64,000 nucleotides of DNA from Fusibacter sp. 3D3 (lineage in GTDB: Bacteria > Bacillota > Clostridia > Peptostreptococcales > Acidaminobacteraceae), in assembly GCF_001748365.1 (NCBI RefSeq), contig NZ_BDHH01000004.1, positions 64,346-128,345 on the forward strand. The letters are read 5' to 3'. The notes beneath the pieces were generated by a model. The model searched no databases. It saw only the letters and a list, made by a program, of their open reading frames with translations, and was not told the DNA's origin. Position 1 is the stretch's first letter. Every line of letters begins with the position of its first letter. This document shows positions 38,041-44,908 of this stretch, in pieces. Both the position numbers and the translations under genes were made by a program.

Positions 38041-38810
38041 AGGTTTTCACCTAAAAATCCTGTTAATGGACTGGACGCTTCTCCACATCGATCAAGAACT
38101 CTTCCAAGACCAGCCAAATAAGCCGCACGTCCAGATTCTATTGCTAATTTAAAAGCTGTTGCCATCAAAGCGACATTTCTTGCAGTGGCTATAGCTGTAT
38201 TCGCCATGACTGCTGCACACCCAATTTCCATAGCCTCACAAGCTTGAGAGGGTTTGCCTATACCCGCATCCACAATAATCGGAAGTTCTATCTCATCTAT
38301 GAGCATTTCTATGAAAGCTTTTGTAAGTAGGCCTTTGTTGCTGCCAATTGGTGCACCCAGTGGCATCACTGCAGCCGCTCCTGAACTGACGAGATCACGC
38401 GCTACATTTAGATCAGGATGCATGTAGGGCATGACGATAAAGCCCTCTTTCGCAAGTATTTCTGTTGCTCTAAGAGTTTCATAATTATCTGGCATCAAAT
38501 ATTTTGAATCCCTGATGACTTCTACCTTTATAAAATTTCCACAGCCCAGTTCACGTGCCAATCTTGCGATTCGAACTGCTTCTTCTGCACTTCTTGCTCC
38601 TGAAGTATTTGGCAGTAGTGTAATGCCTTTTGGCATATAATCTATGATATTTTCTTCACCATTTTTGTTAGCACGTCTCACAGCGATGGTAGCCATCTCC
38701 ACGCCTCCATTTTGGATAACCGTCTCTGTCATGTCCAGTGAAAACTTACCTGACCCCAGTATAAATCTAGAACCGAAATCATGTCCACCTATAATCAATC
38801 TGTCTCTCAT
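38037..38810 (-). CDS. thiG: Thiazole synthase (ThiG)
   Basis: A 257-aa TIM-barrel enzyme that forms the thiazole ring from deoxyxylulose phosphate, dehydroglycine and ThiS thiocarboxylate. Recognisable are [35 protein letters not shown] with the Schiff-base Lys, [13 protein letters not shown] and [18 protein letters not shown]. Complete length; located between thiF and thiH. Confidence 0.96.
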   Translation of the reverse strand: MRDRLIIGGHDFGSRFILGSGKFSLDMTETVIQNGGVEMATIAVRRANKNGEENIIDYMPKGITLLPNTSGARSAEEAVRIARLARELGCGNFIKVEVIRDSKYLMPDNYETLRATEILAKEGFIVMPYMHPDLNVARDLVSSGAAAVMPLGAPIGSNKGLLTKAFIEMLIDEIELPIIVDAGIGKPSQACEAMEIGCAAVMANTAIATARNVALMATAFKLAIESGRAAYLAGLGRVLDRCGEASSPLTGFLGENL

Positions 38811-38838
38811 AAATACCTACTTTCTGACCTTCGTCACA

Positions 38839-39471
38839 CTATACTGTCTCTAAATGGATTAATAACCTCAATATCATATTAGCTTGATGTCCTGCGCAAA
38901 TGTGTACTCTCGGTGCCATGATCCCGCTTTCAGAGGTGGCTTCCGTTTCCATGTCACCACATATATAAAGATTTTTAAATTTTCGGATGGTTTTAATGGT
39001 GTTAGCACTTGAAAACCCAGCCAGACCTGAACCTGAGACTATTTTAACTTTAGGTTTTTTACTTAATATGGTATTGATCAACATGGCTTTCTGAGTAGGA
39101 TCATCAAAAGCTTCACAGACAATTTCACAACCACTGATCATCAAAAGTGCATTTTCTGCAGTTACTTTCTCCTGAATAGATTCAACTATTATATAAGGGT
39201 TAATCTCTTTAAGTATTTGTTTTAAAGCTTCCGTTTTTGGCAACCCTAGATGTTGGATACTATAGGCTTGTCGATTGAGATTGCTTGGTTCTACAATGTC
39301 AAAATCAATGATTTTCATAAAACCAACGCCCGTCCTGGCAAGCATGATGGCCACGTTTGAGCCCAGACCACCTAACCCCATAATACAGACCCTCCCTTTT
39401 TTAACTTTTTGATGGACGGCAGGTGTATGCCTAGCGATTAGCATGGATTCCAGAGTTTTTTCAGCCGGCAT
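38839..39471 (-). CDS. thiF: ThiS adenylyltransferase (ThiF), short form
   Basis: A 210-aa E1-like enzyme that adenylates the ThiS C-terminus. It has the nucleotide site GLGGLGSNVAIMLARTGVG, DFDIVEPSNLNRQ and a C-terminal half without the CxxC zinc pairs of longer MoeB/ThiF proteins, as is typical of the short clostridial form. I choose ATG 39471, correctly spaced from AGGAGG; the TTG at 39480 is too close to it. That ribosome site lies within the last codons of thiS. Confidence 0.9.
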   Translation of the reverse strand: MPAEKTLESMLIARHTPAVHQKVKKGRVCIMGLGGLGSNVAIMLARTGVGFMKIIDFDIVEPSNLNRQAYSIQHLGLPKTEALKQILKEINPYIIVESIQEKVTAENALLMISGCEIVCEAFDDPTQKAMLINTILSKKPKVKIVSGSGLAGFSSANTIKTIRKFKNLYICGDMETEATSESGIMAPRVHICAGHQANMILRLLIHLETV

Positions 39472-39476
39472 TTTTT

Positions 39477-39671
39477 TCAACCTCCTCCTACAAAACTCAC
39501 CACTTCAAGTTGAGTTGAATCGTATATAATCGTATTTTCATATAATGATTTTGAAACGATCTGACCATCCATTTCTGTGGCTATTTTGGTCAAATTATAA
39601 CCTTCTCTCTCAAGAAATGATTTTAGGCTCACTGGTTCTTCCAATGTATGCAATACGCCATTTACAAACAT
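39477..39671 (-). CDS. thiS: Sulfur carrier protein ThiS
   Basis: A 64-aa ubiquitin-fold protein beginning MFVNGVLHTLEEP and ending VVSFVGGG. The C-terminal Gly-Gly becomes a thiocarboxylate that supplies sulfur to ThiG. ATG 39671 follows AAAGGAG; an upstream extension to 39725 lacks a ribosome site. First gene of the operon, directly behind the TPP riboswitch. Confidence 0.92.
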   Translation of the reverse strand: MFVNGVLHTLEEPVSLKSFLEREGYNLTKIATEMDGQIVSKSLYENTIIYDSTQLEVVSFVGGG

Positions 39672-39734
39672 TTTAATCTCCTTTCTAAAATTAATTGGTC
39701 TCATTTTTGATGTGGATTGCGACATTATAATATC

Positions 39735-39769
39735 GCATAAAAAAACAGATGTCTTTGTAAGGACATCTG
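39735..39769 (-). terminator. Attenuator of the TPP riboswitch
   Basis: CAGATGTC and GACATCTG form an 8-bp stem with an 8-nt loop, followed on the minus strand by a run of T. It lies between the aptamer and thiS and is the expected off-state terminator. Confidence 0.85.
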
Positions 39770-39784
39770 CGGGTTTAAAAATCT

Positions 39785-39872
39785 AATCACATTTCCTACG
39801 TTGGCATTATCCAAATCAGGTACGGTCGAAGTTCAATTACTTCCTCTCAGCCTGAAATACAAGCTCCCGAAA
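39785..39872 (-). ncRNA. TPP riboswitch
   Basis: The minus strand shows the THI-box signature: CTGAGAGGAAG, then ACCTGATTTGGATAATGCCA and ACGTAGGAAA, in the right order and spacing. Thiamine pyrophosphate binding should favour the terminator at 39735-39769 and shut off thiSFGHE. The gene-free stretch 39672-39988 is filled by this switch, its attenuator and its promoter. Confidence 0.96.
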
Positions 39873-39904
39873 AATATTCAATTTTAATTTGTTGATTCGT
39901 GATT

Positions 39905-39933
39905 ATTATAGTATATTAATAAAAATCCGTCAA
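39905..39933 (-). promoter_or_regulatory. Promoter of the thi operon
   Basis: On the minus strand, TTGACG (39928-39933), 17-bp spacer, TATAAT (39905-39910). It puts the transcript start about 25 nt ahead of the TPP aptamer. Confidence 0.8.
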
Positions 39934-39988
39934 TAGCAAGAAAAAACGATCTCCGTAACCCTATGGATATTAAAGATGCTACAGTGGT

Positions 39989-41389
39989 TTATTCTGTATC
40001 CATAATCAAGTTATATAACCTAGAGACACTTTTCTGAATCTCTTCGACCTTCAAATGACCATATCCTAACATCAACTGATCCATGTGATTTCCCTTCGAA
40101 ATACAATAATGCTCTATTGGAAATACGCGAATGCCTGCGTTTTGGCATTTTTCAATAAAGAATTCATCGAAATGAGCCCCCGGTATTTTTAGGACAAGAT
40201 GTAATCCAGTCTCGTCACCTAATATGGAACACTGCTCTCCAAAGCATTCATAAATAGAGGTTGTAAGTGCCTTACGTTTTTTCTCATACATTCGACTGAT
40301 TTGCTGAATATATTTGTCGAGTTTTCTTTGGTTTAAAAATTCTGCTAATGCCGCCTGTTCTACAATTGGATTTTGAACATCCAAATGCTTTCTCAGGTAC
40401 ATCCACTCCGAATGCAGTTTTGGTGGCAATATTACAAATCCAATTCTCAGAGCTGGATATAGAGTCTTACTAAATGAACCGGTATAGAGCACCTGTTCTT
40501 TGTCCATAGAATAAAGTGGTGTCACCGATGCACCAACGTAACGAAATTCACTATCATAATCATCTTCAATGATATAAAATTTCTTTTGCCTTGCAAGACG
40601 AATAAGTTCTATTCTACGTTCCGCAGTTAAAATGCTGCCCAGTGGAAATTGATGCGAGGGGGTCACATAGACAGCAGAAAAATCATGCGCCTCCAAAAGT
40701 GCAGTTTTCATGCCTTCTTGGTCCACAGAGATCCCCAAAATCGAATTTCCACTGTTCTCAATCACTTCCAGAAGCCCTCTGTGACAAGGATCTTCCACCG
40801 CAAAGGGTAAACCTGCTTTGGATAGCATGGTCACAAGTATACTTAACGCTTGTGTCGTCCCAGAAGTGATAAAAATATCCTGAGGCTTAGCAGATAACCC
40901 TCTTTTTCGAAACAACCAATGACTGATTTCCACTCTAAGCGACTCATACCCAGCGGTTCCAAAATACCCTAAGTCTTTGTCGCTTAACTGCTCAAATGAT
41001 TTGTACATCATCTGATTCCATACATAACGTGGAAAGAGACTCACATCGGGTTGCCCCGTTTTAAAATCAACTTTATACGGTTTATCCGCTAAGGTGATCA
41101 CTGGGAACAGTGCTTCTTCATGATGCTTTTGATGTTTTTCAAGGTATAGACCCTCTTTCACCCTTGTGGGAGCACCCTGATGCGTCACAATATACCCCTC
41201 CGTTTCGAGCATATCATAAGCCTCATTAACAGTACTCCGTGAGATCGACATATCTTTAGCCAACCCACGACTTGATGGCAATGCTTCTCCCGATCGGATC
41301 TGCCCCTCTAAAATCATGTCCTTCATCGCATAAAAGAGTTGTCTTGATAATGAAATTTCATTTTCTCTTTTCAAGATGATTTGCCACAT
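39989..41389 (-). CDS. MocR-type regulator (GntR helix-turn-helix fused to aminotransferase fold)
   Basis: A 466-aa PdxR/MocR-family protein. The GntR domain reads MILEGQIRSGEALPSSRGLA and ISRSTVNEAYDMLETEGYI. The aminotransferase-like domain has VTPSHQFPLGSILT, IIEDDYDSEFRY and the PLP Lys in YTGSFSKTLYPALRIGF. It is divergent from a DMT-transporter gene, with direct and inverted repeats between them (41399-41448), so it very likely controls that transporter and itself. Intact. Confidence 0.9.
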   Translation of the reverse strand: MWQIILKRENEISLSRQLFYAMKDMILEGQIRSGEALPSSRGLAKDMSISRSTVNEAYDMLETEGYIVTHQGAPTRVKEGLYLEKHQKHHEEALFPVITLADKPYKVDFKTGQPDVSLFPRYVWNQMMYKSFEQLSDKDLGYFGTAGYESLRVEISHWLFRKRGLSAKPQDIFITSGTTQALSILVTMLSKAGLPFAVEDPCHRGLLEVIENSGNSILGISVDQEGMKTALLEAHDFSAVYVTPSHQFPLGSILTAERRIELIRLARQKKFYIIEDDYDSEFRYVGASVTPLYSMDKEQVLYTGSFSKTLYPALRIGFVILPPKLHSEWMYLRKHLDVQNPIVEQAALAEFLNQRKLDKYIQQISRMYEKKRKALTTSIYECFGEQCSILGDETGLHLVLKIPGAHFDEFFIEKCQNAGIRVFPIEHYCISKGNHMDQLMLGYGHLKVEEIQKSVSRLYNLIMDTE

Positions 41390-41398
41390 ATGCCCTCC

Positions 41399-41448
41399 AA
41401 CTGGTATGTAAAATATAATGTTTAACTGGATATTGTATCAAACCAGTT
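41399..41448. promoter_or_regulatory. Candidate MocR operator with overlapping promoter
   Basis: AACTGG recurs at 41399-41404 and 41424-41429 (25 bp apart), with an inverted AACCAGTT at 41441-41448. MocR regulators commonly bind such mixed direct and inverted repeats. On the minus strand TTGATA-17 bp-TTATAT overlaps the repeats and would drive the regulator gene. Confidence 0.5.
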
Positions 41449-41502
41449 TTCAATGTTATTATTCTACCATATTTACAAATCAAAATAAAGGAGAAATAAC
41501 AC

Positions 41503-42159
41503 GTGGAAAAATTTAAAGGCGGATTTTACTTAGCCATTGGTTTTATATTTGCTGGCACCTCAGTAATCGCTGCACGTTTTGTAACAGCTTTTCTTGGGCC
41601 TTTCACAATCACTGCTGTAAGCTTACTTATAGCACTTGTGCTACTGCTCCCATTTTACTATTTTCAAATCAAAGTAGCCATCAAGCAGATGAGCAAAAAT
41701 GATTGGCTCATGATTGGCTTACAAGCATTTTTTGGTATTTTCTTATTCAGAGCTTTCCTACTTTTTGGTCTTCAAAGGATCAGTTCAACTGAGGCAGGGG
41801 TTTTAATCGGAACAGCACCTATATTGACGAGTATTTTGGCGTACACTTTACTTAAAGAAAAAGCAACTTTAAAAACCATAACAGGGATTTTATGCGCCGT
41901 TTTAGGGATTATATTCCTTCAAGGGGCTCACTTTTCAAATTTCACATTGGGACAATCCATCGGCACCATACTCGTTTTAGGTGCAGCTGCCGCCTTTTCT
42001 GGTCTTATGCCATTTACGTCCATGATCTTATCACACTGGATTTTGGATGAAAGCATCGCACCCTTACAATGGCTTGGCGGCGGAATGGTCATACTCGGAG
42101 TGATCCTCATTGGCATTTCTCAATCTCAAGAAAACAAAGAAACCCTATTTCAGACCTAA
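41503..42159 (+). CDS. DMT/EamA transporter with about 80 residues missing from its second half
   Basis: A 218-aa membrane protein; normal EamA exporters have about 290-300 residues and ten helices. Residues 1-150 hold the complete first EamA repeat (GTSVIAARF, AGVLIGTAPILTSILAY). The second repeat begins (TLGQSIGTILVLGAAAA) and then jumps to its last part (FSGLMPFTSMIL, LQWLGGGMVILGVILI). The reading frame is preserved across the join. Start is GTG 41503 after AAGGAG. It might be a dead but open frame or a reduced transporter; the divergent MocR gene is intact. Confidence 0.75.
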   Translation: MEKFKGGFYLAIGFIFAGTSVIAARFVTAFLGPFTITAVSLLIALVLLLPFYYFQIKVAIKQMSKNDWLMIGLQAFFGIFLFRAFLLFGLQRISSTEAGVLIGTAPILTSILAYTLLKEKATLKTITGILCAVLGIIFLQGAHFSNFTLGQSIGTILVLGAAAAFSGLMPFTSMILSHWILDESIAPLQWLGGGMVILGVILIGISQSQENKETLFQT

Positions 42160-42178
42160 ATTTTATAAAGTAAATAAA

Positions 42179-42220
42179 GCTGAATGATATTCTAATTTAA
42201 TATCACTCAGCCTTTTTATT
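42179..42220 (+). terminator. Terminator after the DMT gene
   Basis: GCTGAATGATAT pairs with ATATCACTCAGC (one mismatch), followed by CCTTTTTATT on the plus strand. Confidence 0.75.
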
Positions 42221-42254
42221 AGATTAATGCTTTTTATGCACTACACTTAACGCA

Positions 42255-43634
42255 TTACGCTTCACGCTTACTCATAAACTCATTATGAATTTCGTAAGCA
42301 CACTGTTTGCCTTTTCCCATGGCATTGATAACCGTTGCGGCACCACTTACGGCATCGCCCCCTGCATAAACCGATAAATTACTGGTTTGACCTACTTCAT
42401 TGGTCTCTATTAGCCCCTGATGATTGATGTCAATTCCAAGTGTTTTAATCAAGGGATTCGCCATAGTGCCAATGGACATAATCACATTGTCCACCGCTAT
42501 GATGTGTTCTGAACCTTCGACTTCGTGAGGACGTCGTCTATTATTTTGGTCTACATCTCCAAGTGCCATATCAATGCACTTAATGCCAGAGACATACTGA
42601 TTTTCATTGCCGAGGATCTCTAGTGGATTGCATAAGAATTTAAATTCAATGCCTTCTTCTTTGGCATGCTCCACTTCTTCTCTTCTGGCTGGCATCTCTT
42701 CTTCAGAGCGGCGATAGATGAGATACACATGTGCTGCCCCGAGACGTTTCGCTGATCTTGCCGCATCCATAGCGACATTGCCACCACCCACAACAGCAAC
42801 ATTACTGCCTAAATATAAAGGCGTGTCACTTTTGGCTTCATATGCTTTCATTAAATTTATTCTGGTTAAAAACTCATTTGCTGAATAAACGCCCAGTAAA
42901 TTTTCACCTTCGATGTTCATAAACCTAGGAAGTCCAGCGCCAGTCCCGATGAAAATAGCTTTAAAACCATCATCTTCAAGGTCTTTTAAATCTAGAGATC
43001 TGCCAATGACTACATTTTTTTCGATTTTAACGCCTAATTTCTTAAGTGCATTTATTTCACGATCTACGATTGCTTTAGGCAATCTAAACTCTGGGATACC
43101 ATATCTTAAAACGCCACCCGTTTCATGCAGCGCTTCAAAAATAGTCACATCATATCCCAGCCTAGCCAAGGTGCCTGCACACGATAGACCCGCAGGCCCA
43201 GAACCAATAACAGCTGTTTTTATGCCCTTGGTCTCACTTGGAACTGTTTTCAAAATACCGTTATGACTGTCCGCAACAAACCGTTCAAGTGCACCTATAG
43301 CAACGGGTTCGCCTTTAAGCCCTCTTACACAAAGTGCTTCACACTGAGTCTCTTGGGGACAGACACGTCCACAAACTGCCGGTAACGAAGTATACTCAGA
43401 GAGCACTTCAAACGCTTTTTCTAAATTGCCCGCTTTAATCTCGTGAATAAACTTTGGAATATCAATTGCAACAGGACAGCCAGATACACAGGGTTTATTT
43501 TTGCATTCAAGGCATCGATTCGCTTCAGCCATGGCTTCTTCAAGCGTATATCCAAGTGCCACTTCTTCAAAATTAGTGATCCGTTCTTTAGAATCTTTTA
43601 ACGCCATAAGCGTTCTTTGAGTCTTATTTGCCAT
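42255..43634 (-). CDS. nfnB: NADPH-dependent oxidoreductase, NfnB/GltA-like subunit
   Basis: A 459-aa flavoprotein. The N-terminal cluster-binding region reads RCLECKNKPCVSGCP and CGRVCPQETQCEALC. Then come the FAD site GSGPAGLSCAGTLARLG and the NADPH site VVGGGNVAMDAARSAKRLG. The pair with the next upstream gene matches NfnAB (NADH-dependent ferredoxin:NADP+ oxidoreductase, flavin bifurcating) or the related sulfide dehydrogenase. ATG 43634 follows AAGGAGG; a frame open to 43730 lies inside nfnA. The two genes overlap by 11 bp. Confidence 0.88.
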   Translation of the reverse strand: MANKTQRTLMALKDSKERITNFEEVALGYTLEEAMAEANRCLECKNKPCVSGCPVAIDIPKFIHEIKAGNLEKAFEVLSEYTSLPAVCGRVCPQETQCEALCVRGLKGEPVAIGALERFVADSHNGILKTVPSETKGIKTAVIGSGPAGLSCAGTLARLGYDVTIFEALHETGGVLRYGIPEFRLPKAIVDREINALKKLGVKIEKNVVIGRSLDLKDLEDDGFKAIFIGTGAGLPRFMNIEGENLLGVYSANEFLTRINLMKAYEAKSDTPLYLGSNVAVVGGGNVAMDAARSAKRLGAAHVYLIYRRSEEEMPARREEVEHAKEEGIEFKFLCNPLEILGNENQYVSGIKCIDMALGDVDQNNRRRPHEVEGSEHIIAVDNVIMSIGTMANPLIKTLGIDINHQGLIETNEVGQTSNLSVYAGGDAVSGAATVINAMGKGKQCAYEIHNEFMSKREA

Positions 43635-44478
43635 TTTCGACCTCCTTGAGCAATTGACATGTTTTATCTTCCTCAAAACTATGGGCAGGTTGATTCTTAA
43701 ATATATTATTACGACTTTGAGCTTCATCAAAATCGACTAAGTGTCCATCAAATTCAGGACCGTCTACACATGCAAACTTAGTTTCTCCGCCAACGGTTAA
43801 TCGACATCCACCGCACATGCCCGTGCCATCAATCATAATCGAATTCATGCTGACAACGGTTTTAACGCCGTACTTTCGAGTGACTGCTGCAATATTCTTC
43901 ATCATGATAATGGGCCCGATCGCAAAAACACAGTCTATATCTTTGTGTTCTTCTAAAAGACCTTCTAAACCCGTGGTCACAAATCCTTTTGAACCATATG
44001 AGCCATCATCTGACATGAGTACCCTCTTATCTGAATGACTTGCAAACTCATCTTCCAAAATAACCATTTCCTTGTTCCTAAAGCCTACAACAGAGTATAC
44101 CTCTGTATTTTGCTCAGCTAAAGCTTTAACAATTGGGTAAGCGATGGCACAGCCAACACCTCCACCTACTACGATGGCTTTCTTAAGATTTTCTATCTCA
44201 GAAGGTTTTCCCAGTGGTCCAACAAAATCATGAATATAATCGCCCTCTTCGAGGTTATTTAAATCCATAGTTGCTTTTCCAACCACTTGATATATAATGG
44301 TAATCAACCCCTCTTCTCGGTTATAGTCTGCAATTGTAAGTGGAATACGCTCACTGTTCTCATGAACTCTAAGAATAATAAATTGTCCCGCTTTTGCTTT
44401 TCTTGCGACATATGGCGCGTGTACCATCATCTTAACCACAGCCGTAGCCAGAGTCTCTTTTAACACTATTTTATACAA
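43624..44478 (-). CDS. nfnA: Ferredoxin-NADP+ reductase-like NfnA subunit
   Basis: A 284-aa FAD/NAD(H)-binding subunit. It has GQFIILRVHENSERIPLTI (FAD), VVGGGVGCAIAYPIVKAL (NAD) and a C-terminal [2Fe-2S] motif GMCGGCRLTVGG with KFACVDGP. I choose TTG 44478, 7 bp after TTGGAGG, because the family starts MYKIV at this point; the frame is open to 44586. Forms an electron-bifurcating complex with NfnB that exchanges electrons between NADH, NADPH and ferredoxin. Paralogues exist as sulfide dehydrogenase, so the name is provisional. Confidence 0.87.
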   Translation of the reverse strand: MYKIVLKETLATAVVKMMVHAPYVARKAKAGQFIILRVHENSERIPLTIADYNREEGLITIIYQVVGKATMDLNNLEEGDYIHDFVGPLGKPSEIENLKKAIVVGGGVGCAIAYPIVKALAEQNTEVYSVVGFRNKEMVILEDEFASHSDKRVLMSDDGSYGSKGFVTTGLEGLLEEHKDIDCVFAIGPIIMMKNIAAVTRKYGVKTVVSMNSIMIDGTGMCGGCRLTVGGETKFACVDGPEFDGHLVDFDEAQSRNNIFKNQPAHSFEEDKTCQLLKEVENGK

Positions 44479-44574
44479 AGAAGTAACCTCCAATAAAAAT
44501 TTTATAATTCTATCCATTGTTACATATGCCATAAAAGAATGCAATATGCAGCCTCTAATTTTTTTCACATCATT

Positions 44575-44610
44575 ATGCATTACCATACATTTTTATGCAT
44601 TCGCATACAT
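44575..44610. repeat. Two 16-bp direct repeats with 20-bp period upstream of nfnA
   Basis: ATGCATTACCATACAT (44575-44590) and ATGCATTCGCATACAT (44595-44610) differ at two bases and are two helical turns apart, about 100 bp upstream of nfnA. This suggests a site for two regulator dimers on one face of DNA. The intergenic region 44479-44908 also holds the esterase promoter and leader; I see no other gene in it. Confidence 0.55.
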
Positions 44611-44714
44611 TGGTTTTCATAAATAATAGCACTTTTTATCAATCCTCACAAGTCTTTGCGTAAATATACGTTTAAATTTATGACGTTTTGGTAACATTTC
44701 CCCATAAATCTCCA

Positions 44715-44743
44715 TTGACTTACCAAAAGTGCTGTGATACTAT
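44715..44743 (+). promoter_or_regulatory. Promoter of the esterase gene
   Basis: TTGACT (44715-44720), 17-bp spacer, TACTAT (44738-44743). The expected start near 44750 gives a leader of about 160 nt containing a terminator-like hairpin. Confidence 0.7.
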
Positions 44744-44794
44744 TTTGTTATTAAGTTCATATCGAAACAATGGATTGTGACTGCAAGCGCGGGC

Positions 44795-44850
44795 AAGACC
44801 ATAATTTGAAGACAAAGATGCTTTGTTTTTAAATTGATGGTCTTTTTTTG
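44795..44850 (+). terminator. Terminator-like hairpin in the esterase leader (possible attenuator)
   Basis: AAGACCAT pairs with ATGGTCTT, with inner pairs AATTT/AAATT and ACAAAG/CTTTGT, followed by seven T. It lies 60 bp before the esterase start and 45 nt after the promoter's start point. The 45 nt before it (44750-44794) could hold a small sensor; I could not match it to a known riboswitch class. Confidence 0.65.
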
Positions 44851-44908
44851 TGTCTTTTTTTGAAATTGTTTCCTTGAACGAAAAATAAGTATTTGGGAGG
44901 CGTTAGAC

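Noticed and set aside
39477-39725. Longer ThiS start at 39725
   Set aside because: No ribosome site there, and the extension has no counterpart in ThiS; ATG 39671 has AAAGGAG.
41503-42159. Frameshift explanation for the short EamA protein
   Set aside because: The frame is continuous and no alternative frame encodes the missing helices, so a deletion, not a frameshift, is needed.
44750-44850. Cyclic di-GMP-I riboswitch before the esterase gene, suggested by GGGCAAGACC
   Set aside because: Only one short segment resembles the class. The second conserved stem and tetraloop receptor are missing and there are too few bases before the terminator.
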